Source: Pegea sp. RAD2-039
Lineage: Eukaryota; Chordata; Thaliacea; Salpida; Salpidae
DNA length: 64,000 nt
Direction: 5' to 3'
Assembly: GCA_034620365.1 (NCBI GenBank)
Contig: JAQGEQ010000186.1
Coordinates: forward strand, 930,001 to 994,000
Shown here: piece by piece, positions 37,921 through 47,507 of the stretch
Position numbering within the stretch: the first letter of the stretch is position 1
Layout of the letters: every line of letters begins with the position of its first letter
The notes under the pieces: generated by a model
Told to the model about the DNA's origin: nothing
What the model saw: the letters and a program-made list of their open reading frames with translations, nothing else
Database searches by the model: none
Position numbers and translations under genes: made by a program

Positions 37921-40164
37921 CTATCGAGAAAGAAAAGATCGAAGATTCTTCTCTAGATCTAAAACTCTTTTTGTTTGTTTATGTAATTCCTCTTCTTGAG
38001 GCTTCCTCCACAATTCAGGTCCCACATCCAGCATCCCCCCAACTATTTCACGTCCGAAGAATAAAGGAAATGTCGATTCATTTTCAATCACATGAGCAAA
38101 ACCTCCATCTAACCCAAAACTGACCGCAAAGTAGGGAAGACCGGCAGGTACTTTCCCGCGCACAGAACCACCTCTAGTATCCACAACTTTCTTATTATCC
38201 GCCCATCTTCCTTCACAATCTTCAAGAGCTTTTTTGAAGAAGATCGGACCCATGTGAGCCTCATCTAGTGGTAATGGAATACATTCGATGCGGAAGTGAT
38301 GAGATTGTTTGAAATTTGCGCAGTGTTGTAAAAAAACACAATCTCGCTGTGTCTCGCGGAAGAAGTTGACGAGAGATCTCATCATATCCCGAACCTCCTC
38401 CCAGACATTTTCATCAAGAGTTGTAGCTGATACAGTGTGTGTCATAGGTACGATGAAACAGTGATCATCACACATTGGTTTGTGTTTTGGAACTGTTACA
38501 TAAGAATAATCACCAGTCGCCACGATTAGATGACGTGGACATTCGCTGTTACCATAGCAACCCGTACAATGTTGCATCCTTCGCAACATCCGACGATTTG
38601 TATGTATCGAGCTGTTGACGTCATCAAGTTTTGCGCTTACATTTGCAGCTTTAGCTTCAAACATATCATCCAACGTGAATACATCTCCATCAGTCTTTCG
38701 AAACAGCTTGGCTCCCATACGAGAGAGCATGACGTCACCATGTGAGTCCGCAGCACCACTGCGTTCACGAGCAACGAGATCATTAAGCGAGTAGTGATCA
38801 TCGTCATGGAAATAGCGTTCGCGTTCTCCATCTTCATTAAACGTTTTTCTTTTCACATTTCTTCGTTTTGAAGTACTTTGTGCTTCTCTGCTTCTTCCAT
38901 CTACTGGCCATTCAACACCAGATTTTGATGTTCTTGTCAGGATCACTTCTTCCGTCTCTGACTTTTCCTTCCTCTCACTTACTTCCCTATCTGACGTCAT
39001 TTCCGCTTCACGAGATCTTTCCAGCTTCCGCTTTAACTTTTCCACCAACTTCGTCTTCCCCAACATTTCAGCTTTTATAATCTTTGCTCCGATTTTATTC
39101 TTTTCTTTTTCGCTCAAAATGGTGATTGGTTCATCTTCAGCATCTTTGCATTCAGAAGTTGAGTCCTTGGAATTTAGTTTTGGCAATTCTGAAGCAGATA
39201 ATTTAGGATCCAAAGAAGATTTACCATCCAACGATCTTATATCTGAAGATGATCTTGTATCTGAAGATGATCTTACATCTGAAGATGATCTTGTATCTGA
39301 AGATGATCTTGTATCTGAAGATGATCTGATATCTGAAGATGATCTTGTATCTGAAGATGATCTTACATCTGAAGATGATCTGATATCTGAAGATGATCTT
39401 GTATCTGAAGATGATCTTGTATCTGAAAATGATCTTGTATCTGAAGATGATCTTGTATCTGAAGATAATCTTACATTTGAAGATGATCTGACATCTGAAG
39501 ATCTGGAACTTGATGATGATGTTTTTGAATATGAAGCAGAATCCTGTTTGTGTCTTTTTGTGTCTCTGTCACTTCTCTGGTGATCTCTATCTCTTTCATA
39601 TTTAGTTTCTTTCTTCCAATCAGAAGAATATCTTTTATTAGCAGAATGATCTTTATCATATCTTCTTCTAAAATCATCAGATCTTCTACGATCTCTACTA
39701 TCACCAGGTTTCAAGAATCTTTTCCGGCTAGATTGATCATCATTGGGACGAATAAAACGTCTTCTACTCTCATCTCTTCCTGATTTTCGATCTCCACTAT
39801 AATTTCGTTCCGCTTCATTGAGCATTTCTTGAAACTTTTCATAAGACCCATACCTTTTAGCAGCAATTTGTTCAATACTCTCACCACTTTCAGCACTCTG
39901 TTCTTGCATCCGATGTAATGACTTCCTTAACCAGCCAGGATCAAGTGATGTCTTAGGTTTAGATGCTGTGGATGGTAGGCCAACTCCATTCTGCTGCCAG
40001 TATGGGTTCAGTTCATTTTTATGTGTCCCTGGTTTCTGTTCACTTAACTTTACTTCTTTTGATCTTTTTTCCTTTTTTAAATCATTAGAAGTATAAGTTC
40101 TTAAGCCAGAGAGAAAGTCTTGTGACATCCATTGATTAGGGTGACTACTTTTAGGAAAATCCAT
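37921..40164 (-). CDS. CWF19L2: CWF19-like protein 2 (CwfJ domains), single exon
   Basis: Putative late-spliceosome/lariat-metabolism factor of the CwfJ/CWF19 family; 747 aa from the ATG at 40164 (human protein about 894). I chose this start (MDFPKSSHPNQW) because the longer frame upstream encodes a Phe-rich, AT-driven stretch. The N-terminal two thirds are charged and disordered, with Arg/Ser-rich segments and about 15 tandem SSSDTR-type hexapeptides. The last 240 residues hold the two conserved C-terminal domains: HCTGCYGNSECPRHLIVA, then CDDHCFIVPMTHT (HIT-like), VFLQHC, and HHFRIECIPLP, followed by YFAVSFGLDGGFAHVIE. No introns, unlike the neighbouring eIF3K, BCL11 and ZIP13 genes. A CTTTTAG acceptor-like site lies 30 bp before the ATG. 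Confidence 0.92.
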   Translation of the reverse strand: MDFPKSSHPNQWMSQDFLSGLRTYTSNDLKKEKRSKEVKLSEQKPGTHKNELNPYWQQNGVGLPSTASKPKTSLDPGWLRKSLHRMQEQSAESGESIEQIAAKRYGSYEKFQEMLNEAERNYSGDRKSGRDESRRRFIRPNDDQSSRKRFLKPGDSRDRRRSDDFRRRYDKDHSANKRYSSDWKKETKYERDRDHQRSDRDTKRHKQDSASYSKTSSSSSRSSDVRSSSNVRLSSDTRSSSDTRSFSDTRSSSDTRSSSDIRSSSDVRSSSDTRSSSDIRSSSDTRSSSDTRSSSDVRSSSDTRSSSDIRSLDGKSSLDPKLSASELPKLNSKDSTSECKDAEDEPITILSEKEKNKIGAKIIKAEMLGKTKLVEKLKRKLERSREAEMTSDREVSERKEKSETEEVILTRTSKSGVEWPVDGRSREAQSTSKRRNVKRKTFNEDGERERYFHDDDHYSLNDLVARERSGAADSHGDVMLSRMGAKLFRKTDGDVFTLDDMFEAKAANVSAKLDDVNSSIHTNRRMLRRMQHCTGCYGNSECPRHLIVATGDYSYVTVPKHKPMCDDHCFIVPMTHTVSATTLDENVWEEVRDMMRSLVNFFRETQRDCVFLQHCANFKQSHHFRIECIPLPLDEAHMGPIFFKKALEDCEGRWADNKKVVDTRGGSVRGKVPAGLPYFAVSFGLDGGFAHVIENESTFPLFFGREIVGGMLDVGPELWRKPQEEELHKQTKRVLDLEKNLRSFLSR
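39230..39505. repeat. 18-bp coding minisatellite in CWF19L2
   Basis: About 15 tandem copies of an 18-bp unit (plus strand ATCTGAAGATGATCTTGT) with scattered single-base changes. On the coding strand it reads as the hexapeptide SSSD[TVI]R. Because the period is a multiple of three, other frames stay open too; the plus-strand frame at 39119-39583 (SEDDLV repeats) is an artefact of this. Confidence 0.95.
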
Positions 40165-41391
40165 TATTATAGAAACAATAAAACTTTTAAGGTCTAAAAG
40201 AAAACAACAAATCATAAAAAAATCAAAAAAGATATAAAAAAAAATCATAAATAAATATAAATATTATCATACAGGACTAAATAAGAAATACTTTGTTTAA
40301 AACTTATTAAGGCAAAATATTAATTTATATTAATAACCAAAATACTTTTATTTGTTTTAGTGATTACATAAGAAATTTTAAAAGTATCATTTTTAAGAAA
40401 TAATGTTTAAATATTGATTTAAACTTTTTATACTTGAATATAGGAAGAACATTTTTGAAGTAAGCATCAAAAACTAATAGATTTCTTAGCTTAATAAACT
40501 ATAATTTAAATATTTAAATAATATCTTTACAACATTCTTTTAAAACTATTGACTAAAGATTAAAAACTTAATACTTTATATAATTTATACATAAATCTAT
40601 TACAATTAATCAACAAAAACTAACAAAAAGTTTTATACAATCTAAACTAAAAAGACAATAAATGGATATAAAAGTAATATTTAATTTTCATCAAATTTGA
40701 AATAAACTATGTACAATTTTTTATGATAAACTATGCAAGTTAAAATATTACCATAATTCTTTATTTGTTAAAAATTAATCAAAATACCTTACAATCACAT
40801 AAAGAATAAATAACTTGATTATAGCAGCATAAAAAGTAATATTATAATGTTCTGATCAAAATTTATTATAATAGGTTCTACAACTTTATTTAATAACACA
40901 ATGGACTTTCCACAAAGTGTAATTCAAATTTTTTTCTCAAAGTTATTATTGTCCTCTATTTATTTAATTGTGTTATCATTTCTAATTAAAAAATTAATTT
41001 TAGAAGTAAAATCATTAATTAAATGCTTAAAAAACTTTTTTTCTTCAATTTACTCATAATCTATTTCAATTTCATGAAAAAATATTTTCAAAAATATTAT
41101 AAAAATTCAAAATAATTATTTTCAGTTACAAATGAAAAACTAGTTAAAAGACGGCTTGTTTTGCACGAGAAGTATTACAGATTGAAATCCTAAATCGGCC
41201 TACTGTTCTTTGATAAATTTATTTCATGCATAGTGATAGATAGCAAAAGATAGATACCTAACACAACTTCTAACAGCCATTTGAATAAGCTTAAAGGCTG
41301 ATGAAAATAAACTTAACATCTTTTACTTTGGCTGCTTTTGTCGCATATTACGTTTAAGGTGGCAAAAAAAAACCTCAACTAAGGAAGTTGT
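40165..41391. other. Intergenic upstream of CWF19L2
   Basis: AT-rich DNA that holds the CWF19L2 promoter by position. I see no exon and no repeat shared with the rest of the window. Confidence 0.5.
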
Positions 41392-41715
41392 ATGGAACAC
41401 TGGTTTGATAACAATGTACAGCATGCTAAGCAAGCAAAGGCTTTACTGCCTCGGACAAGTATGTTAAATGGATGGTGGACGGATCCCAAAGGTTCTGTTA
41501 TACGGGGTGCCGTTAAAAAGGCAAACATTTGCCCTTGTGAACCTTTCAAAGATACCTGCAATCGCTTAACATCAACTACCAACAAGCAAGGTATCGAAAA
41601 GGCGCCCTCTACTTTGCAAACAATTGAAAAACAAAGAAAAATCAGCTATAAAGACAAGGAAGAAACCCTAAAGGATTTCTATTCTATTTCACCGCAAGGG
41701 TTAATGCAGTACTAA
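41392..41715 (+). CDS. Hypothetical protein, 107 aa
   Basis: I do not recognise this frame. It starts at an ATG preceded four codons earlier by an in-frame TAA and ends at TAA. GC content is clearly above the flanks, as for the real exons here. The product is basic and soluble, with no signal peptide or membrane segment, and has a tryptophan/cysteine-containing middle (LNGWWTDPKG, then NICPCEPFKDTC) and a lysine-rich C-terminal part. Codon use is not biased to AT like random frames. It could be a complete small single-exon gene or one exon of a larger one; it lies alone between CWF19L2 and TMEM42, on the opposite strand to both. Confidence 0.45.
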   Translation: MEHWFDNNVQHAKQAKALLPRTSMLNGWWTDPKGSVIRGAVKKANICPCEPFKDTCNRLTSTTNKQGIEKAPSTLQTIEKQRKISYKDKEETLKDFYSISPQGLMQY

Positions 41716-42243
41716 CTCAACGTTTAAAAATACTCTTTGCTTACTATTGTACTTCGTTAGTTCTACTTTTATTCAACAAGCGCAAACATTTTTAGCCTCA
41801 ACTGGTTGTTTCACCGGGTATCCTCCAGTGTCACTGATCGGTAAAAGACTTACTCTAAAGGTATTACGCTCTAACATTACTGATGAAGCTAAATCTTTAA
41901 TTAATTCCTGATAAGAGAACCATCTGTTCTTCTTAAATAATTAAAATTTAAAATGCTTAAGTTTTTCTTAAATAGATTTTTCAACGTCAACATGTTGTCA
42001 CGCACAAATACTGATATTTCCAAATATTGATTTTATTGTATAAAATTCTCTACTTAGAAATAATAAGTTGGATACTATGTAATCATAAAATTATCTCAGG
42101 ATAAAATTCATTATTGGCTTAGCACAGTTTTTAGATATAAAAAGTTGGTTATTAATCAATCTTAAATAAATCTTGAAACTATGAAACAGTAATGTGTACA
42201 ATACTCATATGAAAACAATTAACAGCAGACCTACAGAAGTTTG
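41716..42243. other. Intergenic, 3' ends converge here
   Basis: Short AT-rich gap between the convergent 3' ends of the hypothetical gene (plus) and TMEM42 (minus). Nothing further recognised. Confidence 0.5.
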
Positions 42244-42660
42244 CTATTCATATTTTACCACCTTATCATTTGAAATTATGATAAATGCCCCTAACATAAT
42301 ACAAGTTGCCCCAACAAACCAAAAGAATTTGAAAGACTCATTCAAGAAAATAAAACCAATTAATGATGTTAAAAAGACATTAGTAGCCATACTATAAACC
42401 ATTGTCAAACTAGTAGGTAAATATTGTGATGACTGTACAAATAAAGTCCACATTACACTATTAAAAGAAATAGCCAACAATAATAAACAGCATTTAAGCA
42501 TGACAATGAGCCACCAGCTAAGAAACTGATAGTTGATCCATAATTGGTCAGTCATGGAAAGTTTGACAACTATAGATGTCATCGAGGCACAACCACCACT
42601 AATAATAGCAAATAAACATCCTTTTACTGTTGATGAATTTATGTCAAGGTTCCAGTTCAT
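42244..42660 (-). CDS. TMEM42: TMEM42-like multi-pass membrane protein
   Basis: A 138-aa protein of the small EamA/drug-metabolite-transporter-like family that includes vertebrate TMEM42; no transported substrate is established. It shows four hydrophobic segments (about residues 12-32, 47-65, 82-104 and 110-130) and the signature NSVMWTLFVQSSQYLPTS, which matches the NSLMWTFFSRGLSFSMSS stretch of human TMEM42. It also has FLNESFKFFW before the last segment. Complete in a single exon, slightly shorter at the N-terminus than human. The start lies 178 bp after the SAP30BP stop on the same strand, with a CAG directly upstream of the ATG. Confidence 0.8.
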   Translation of the reverse strand: MNWNLDINSSTVKGCLFAIISGGCASMTSIVVKLSMTDQLWINYQFLSWWLIVMLKCCLLLLAISFNSVMWTLFVQSSQYLPTSLTMVYSMATNVFLTSLIGFIFLNESFKFFWFVGATCIMLGAFIIISNDKVVKYE

Positions 42661-42838
42661 TGCTGATTTACAAGTGAGTTATCAAAAAAAAATTATCACC
42701 AATTCTTTGTGATAAGAGTCTAAAAAAGATGGTACCTAAACATCAAAACATTTCTTTATTACAAATGTTTTGTAACCAAATTCTATAATGAAATTACAAA
42801 AACCAACAAAAAAGGAATTAAAAACATATTTCATATAT

Positions 42839-43738
42839 TTATTTCCCGCGGACTTTATCTTTTGTTAAATGTCCAAGAGCTGGAATGGATGTTTTTGACG
42901 ATGACGAAGTTGTTGTGACAGTGAATGGATATTTAGTTGTAACAGGTGGTAAGGGCATGGACTTTATCATCTGCTTACTAAGTGAATCAGACCCAGCATT
43001 ATCCCATTTGCTTTTCTTAGCTGGTTCACGACTGCCAGGTCTGGAGCTAGATTTTTTAGCCGTTGCAGTAACATGTTCAACCTTAGCTTTCTTTTCTTTA
43101 TCACGTTTTGCATATTCTTCTCTTTGCTTGCGAGCTAAATCTTCATAAGTAGGTTGTTTGTTCCAGAAGTCGGGATCAAAATCATCTTTTGAAAAATTTG
43201 TTCCTCTTTCATCAATGTTACATAAAAGTAACAATTTATCATAGATACTCGGATTTCGGAAATCTTTCCTGGATTGAAGCATTTTATTCAAACTACAATT
43301 TTCTTTGTTCTTTTTTATAATCAGCTGATTTATCTTTTTTTGTAGATCCTCCGGACACTTTCCTTCAGGTTCAGGAGGTAATTCAAACTCCTCAGGATCC
43401 ATCTCTTGCAACTTCATAGTAAAAGTAACAGCACTATCACAGCTATATCTTCTTAAAGTTCCCTTGCCAACCAAAGCTCCATTTTTGGGGCTTGTTACTT
43501 CCTTATCATTTACTACTGACGGACTTAGAGCATCAATGGAGTTATCAGCACTGTTTATAAGACGAGTAAGAGCATTTTCTTCCATTTGAGATTTTAAATA
43601 TGGCTCATCTTCAGAAGGTTTGGGAGTTGAATGAGCAGACTTCACTAGACTAACTGTAGAGCTCTGTCCATTTTCAACGACTTCCATATCTTCATCATCA
43701 GATGAATCTTGGTATTGAACTAACCCAGAAAAGGCCAT
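42839..43738 (-). CDS. SAP30BP: SAP30-binding protein (HCNGP family)
   Basis: Nuclear transcription/splicing co-regulator; 299 aa from MAFSGLVQYQDSSDDED, preferred over an ATG four codons upstream by its match to the family's short N-terminal motif and acidic stretch. The conserved HCNGP core at about residues 118-200 includes MDPEEFELPPEPEGKCP, LQKKINQL, SRKDFRNPSIYDKLL, CNIDERGTNFSKDDFDP and EDLARKQREE, parallel to human SAP30BP. The C-terminus has a KKSKWDNAGS box and a Ser/Thr/Val-rich tail, also as in human. Single exon. Upstream of TMEM42 on the same strand. Confidence 0.93.
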   Translation of the reverse strand: MAFSGLVQYQDSSDDEDMEVVENGQSSTVSLVKSAHSTPKPSEDEPYLKSQMEENALTRLINSADNSIDALSPSVVNDKEVTSPKNGALVGKGTLRRYSCDSAVTFTMKLQEMDPEEFELPPEPEGKCPEDLQKKINQLIIKKNKENCSLNKMLQSRKDFRNPSIYDKLLLLCNIDERGTNFSKDDFDPDFWNKQPTYEDLARKQREEYAKRDKEKKAKVEHVTATAKKSSSRPGSREPAKKSKWDNAGSDSLSKQMIKSMPLPPVTTKYPFTVTTTSSSSKTSIPALGHLTKDKVRGK

Positions 43739-44634
43739 AATACTCAACACATAAGATTAAAAATCTAAGAAATAAAATTTGCTGGGTTAGATTACAAAAA
43801 TATTCTTATGTTAAAAAGTTATTTAGAATAAATATATCAATATAATTATTAATATATATAATATAGTCATTAATATAACCTAAAGTATTTTTCATAATTT
43901 TATTTTATTCAACACATGGCTACAGATGACAAATTATATAGCTCTTATATCAAAAAAAGAAAATATGATATATTGGGAAATATAAAACGGTTTAAAGTAT
44001 CATAGTTTATAGGTATAAGTAAATATAAACTATAACTATTTTAAATTTAATGTTTATACTTTATTCATATATTTCATTTAATATCTATATTGCTAAAATT
44101 TGTTTTATAATAAATAGTTTATATTATATAACTAAAAATATTCAAATTGTACTCTATAATTTCATCAGCAAATAAGCTCAAATAAACTCAGATCGTTTCA
44201 TGAGACTACAAGTTAATTTTAATATAAATAAATTTCAAGGATTTTCTTAATAAAATAATTTAAAGATATTGAATAAATCAAAGCAAAATTAACCAACTAA
44301 AATGATATATTAAATGATAAAAAGTGTTTTAAGCATTGTATGGTACATTAGTTGCCCACAAAAATATAATTAAAAATGTACTATTGAAACAAAAAAACCT
44401 GAAAATAGTTAAGTAATAAGTTAAGAAAAATTTTTAAATTTTCAAAAAACATATCATACAAAATAAAAAATACTTAGAGAAAAACTATAAATTACAAGAT
44501 ATATAGAAATGATACAAAAATAAAACTCCATAAATAATTCTCCTAGATTGTCTATAAAAAGCTTACAAAGCAAAAACTTTAGAAGTCTAAAATGTCACAA
44601 ATAAATTGTAAATAAAAGCTAATAAAAATAATGA
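43739..44634. other. Intergenic upstream of SAP30BP
   Basis: AT-rich, containing the SAP30BP promoter by position. TTTATTTCTTAG about 30 bp before the start codon resembles a splice acceptor. One copy of a short dispersed repeat lies at 43898-43968. Confidence 0.5.
43898..43968 (+). repeat. Short dispersed repeat, copy 1
   Basis: The segment TTTATTCAACACATGGCTAC followed by AGATGA and TATAGCTCTTA recurs at 45515-45580 in the same orientation with about 85% identity by eye. Probably the end of an unidentified interspersed element. Confidence 0.5.
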
Positions 44635-44672
44635 TGGCCTACTTCAGCTGAGAACCACCATGCTGTAAGACT
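44635..44672 (-). mobile_element. SINE fragment, copy D (tail end only)
   Basis: GGCCTACTTCAGCTGAGAAC matches the tail of the tRNA-Val SINE copies (GGCCTGCTTCGGCTGAGAAC) and then diverges. Only about 38 bp remain. Confidence 0.5.
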
Positions 44673-44767
44673 AATATAGTAAATTAGTAGGTACTACATA
44701 TGTAGTATACATTGTTACCAAAGAAAGTCTATTAGGATGATGGTTGAAAAAGGATTTTATATAAATA

Positions 44768-44935
44768 AGAGCGAAAACAATAAAATACCCACCAATAGTA
44801 GTTTCGTAGACATTCTATAAAATAAAAACCGCAAAATATTCACTAATAGTAGTGTCGCAGAGATATTGAAAAATAAAAATGAAAACAATAAAATATTCAC
44901 TAACAGTATCGTCGTAGAGATATTGTACTCTTCAA
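44768..44935. repeat. Three-copy tandem repeat of about 55 bp
   Basis: Three imperfect units share AAAATATTCACTAATAGTAG, then a short GTCG-containing stretch and AGAGATATTG. Periods are roughly 50-57 bp. No coding frame is maintained. Confidence 0.65.
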
Positions 44936-45244
44936 ATTTTCAAAAAAAGTAAGTACATATTATAGGTAAGACTGTTTGTTTTAAAAGTAATCGCTTTGTT
45001 TGCTTTTATTGAGTAAAGTTTTATCTTGCCTGCTTTCTAACATTTTAAATAATTGTTTAGGTTTTTTTTTAATCAGCGAATTAATGATCATTTTTACAGA
45101 TAAATCATGTACATTTCTCTGGCTTTTATGAAAATAAGTTTGAATAAAATTTATGTAAGCTCAAGAATTGTTTTATTTACAAAACATGTACATTTCTTCA
45201 AAATTTTTCATTTTAATATACAATATATTGTAACTATATACAAA

Positions 45245-45450
45245 ATGTAGGTGGTCACGTCAATTGGCAGATTATTCATTGGCCAATTATCTTTTAACGC
45301 ACGGGTTCGATTCTCACCTCGCCGTCAAAGATACGGTATGCAGCGTTATATTACGGCACGGCTTAAGAGTACAGAAAATCTATTTTTAAACTAGGAGTAC
45401 ATAGTTCTACTACCTTGAGTTGCTTCATAAGAAGTGCAAGCCGTATTCCA
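45245..45450 (+). mobile_element. Second tRNA-derived SINE family, copy 1
   Basis: Contains a tRNA-like head on the plus strand: GTGGTCACGTCAATTGG (A-box region), TTATTCATTGGC and GGGTTCGATTCTCACC (B box). An unrelated body ends near TTGCTTCATAAGAAGTG. A related copy lies inverted at 45715-45866. The body differs from the tRNA-Val SINE. Confidence 0.5.
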
Positions 45451-45514
45451 ATAAATTAAAAAGCCTAAAACACCCTAAAAGGCTTAGCCAAAGATATTTG
45501 TATCATTATTAACT

Positions 45515-45580
45515 TATTTATTTATTTTATTCAACGCATGACTGCAGATGAAAGATTATAAAGCTCTTAAAGCAAGAAAA
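45515..45580 (+). repeat. Short dispersed repeat, copy 2
   Basis: Matches 43898-43968 (TTTATTCAACGCATGACTGC, AGATGAAAGATTATA, AAGCTCTTA). It sits between the two inverted copies of the second SINE family. Confidence 0.5.
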
Positions 45581-45714
45581 AAAAACATTATGTCTATGGA
45601 AAAATGATGAAAAAGCCTTAATAAGTTATGAATAACATCAATTAATTCTGTGGTTGTTTTAGAAGAAGCAAACGGTATCAGAGTAAAGCTATTCAGATAG
45701 AGATGTAAATGTAT

Positions 45715-45866
45715 AGGCTATTTACATCCCAATTGCTTTTCATGAAGCAACAATAAGACAGAAGCACTTTTAATCGAAATAATAAATGAAATTGAATCTT
45801 CGACGATGGTGGGATTTGAGCCAATGAATAAACAACCAATCGACTTAACCGCTCATGTATCTTCGC
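45715..45866 (-). mobile_element. Second tRNA-derived SINE family, copy 2 (inverted)
   Basis: On the minus strand it reads TGAGCGGTTAAGTCGATTGG (A box), TTTATTCATTGGCTCAAATC then CCACC (B box), parallel to the head at 45245. TTGCTTCATGAAAAG occurs near the far end, as in copy 1. The minus-strand frame at 45693-45899 is a by-product. Confidence 0.5.
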
Positions 45867-45945
45867 GAAATAAAAGAATCTGATCATATAGGATTTCACT
45901 TGTGTTGGTTATCACACTACATGGTAACGTAAAGGATATTCTTGA

Positions 45946-46320
45946 GCCTGCTTCGGCCGAGAACCACATACATTTATATGTCAGGGAAGATATTATCGAG
46001 ATTAGTTATTACCTGTATATTCCACTTTCCACGCCAACAAGTTTATCCAGAGGAACAGAAGAACTGATGCGGCTACGCCCTGCTGGAGTCGCAGAAGCTG
46101 TCAATATGACATTAGACACAGTGACAAACTACCAAAAGGTTCCAACTCCGGCCTTAAATTTGGAGTTTTGTGTCTTCCAGAACTGTTCTTAAAAACAGAC
46201 TCGTAGGGCTTTACTACTCTGGCTTATTATAGACTTTTCCTTGTCGCAAATATATGCTACCTGGGCTCGAACCCGAAACCCTGTCTGGTAGACGGGTATG
46301 ATAACCGATACACCACGCAT
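45946..46320 (-). mobile_element. tRNA-Val-derived SINE, copy B (full length)
   Basis: The minus strand begins GCGTGGTGTATCGGTTATCA (A box) and GGGTTTCGGGTTCGAGCCCA (B box), followed by the same body as copy A and ending with the reverse of GCCTGCTTCGGCCGAGAAC. About 375 bp. The anticodon loop differs from copy A (CTACCAG), so the head has drifted or derives from another tRNA-like source. Open frames inside (45902-46192) are not genes. Confidence 0.75.
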
Positions 46321-46953
46321 ATTGACAATGAAGAATATAATGAAGTTTATTATCAGCCTACAACATCAGGGAATTATCTTATTATACCCTACCCATGATA
46401 TAAATACCATCAACTTCATACTGTCTACCATGTCAAGTCTCATAGTCGCTACATTACAAGCCCAACACCCGGTGAAAATCTAAATATAGATCTAGTCTTA
46501 TACATACTAAACATCTGTTTTTATTTCCCCTTACAATTATCTAACAATGAATTTGTAGTTAAAATAGTTAAACAAAAATGATCGGTCTATATTTTCTAAA
46601 GCTTCTCTTTGCATTTATTAAAGTTATTTAACCATTTTTTAAATAATCTTCCATTATTATTACTTTAATTTTGCTTTTTAAACAGAGGCAAACAACAACT
46701 AAATGAAGTATTTTTTTTATTCAACAGTTTTTATCGAAATTAATTTTAATGTTTCGTTGACCACGGTCACAACCTTTAAAGAAGTAATGAGTTTAAAAAA
46801 AGATTTCACCTTGTTAATTATAATTAATAATTGAATAATATTATCAAAAGTTTGTTCAACTATTTACTTTTATAAGTTATTTATAGTATATTAAAACTCT
46901 AATAATATATAACTAAACATAATCACAAAATAATGATCAAAACACAAAATTAT
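46321..46953. other. Intergenic, no gene seen
   Basis: AT-rich sequence downstream of the dynein stalk mini-gene. I looked here for a continuing dynein exon on the minus strand and found none. Confidence 0.5.
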
Positions 46954-47507
46954 TCAACTTACTGAAACGTATAATCCTGACAAAGCCGCACTGCTTTTAG
47001 AAATTGTTGCCAAATCGTAAAGATTCAAATATTTCATCGCCAAATCAGTTTGTTTTGAAGTTATTTTTGTTAAATCAATGTTTTGAACATTTTTCCAGGA
47101 AAGAATAGATGAATACAAGTTGTTTGTTTTCAGTTTCTTAAAAAATTAGTAATTATACTTCAGTTTTGATTTCTAAACTGAATTTTCAAGTTAATATTCT
47201 ACATTTTCTAACTTATATCTGATGGTTATTTTAACTATGTTTAATTAGTTTAACTAAATTTCAAATTTCTTTATTTAACTTCAAAAATAATTTTCGAATG
47301 CTGAACTCTTATTTTATCAATTTTTTCAATATTACTTTTGATTCGTTTAATCGATGTCAGTAGTTATTAATTTTAACTTACCAACATTTCTTCTTCATTT
47401 TTTCCGAGCAGAATTGCTAAGGCTACTCCTACATCTTTCATAGCTTTAGTTGGTTCTTTCAAACTTTTCAGCTCAATAAGATCGCCTCGTTTTATTGAAG
47501 AAGACAT
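46954..47507 (-). CDS. Dynein heavy chain stalk-region fragment, two exons
   Basis: Exons 47507-47382 and 47136-46954 join in phase 0 (GTAAGT donor, TTTTTTAAG acceptor) and encode 102 aa. Exon 1 has GDLIELKSLKEPTKAMKDVG followed by VALAILLG, corresponding to the dynein segment with ...EIKS...PP..V..VMEAV.ILLG at the base of the stalk coiled coil. Exon 2 has SWKNVQNID, then KYLNLYDLATISKSSAALSG, corresponding to W..AK.LL, then the ...V...S.AA.GLC..V end of that block. Exon 1 starts with its own ATG and has no acceptor in front, so this is not simply an internal exon. Translation ends at TGA just after a second GTAAGT, which might splice to an exon I did not find. Either a small gene derived from a dynein or a truncated duplicate; motor AAA modules are absent. 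Confidence 0.55.

Noticed and set aside
39119-39583. 154-codon plus-strand frame rich in SEDDLV repeats
   Set aside because: Antisense to CWF19L2; it stays open only because the 18-bp minisatellite has a period divisible by three.
46240-46320. Functional tRNA gene
   Set aside because: A and B boxes are present, but the acceptor stem does not pair and the sequence runs into the SINE body shared with other copies.
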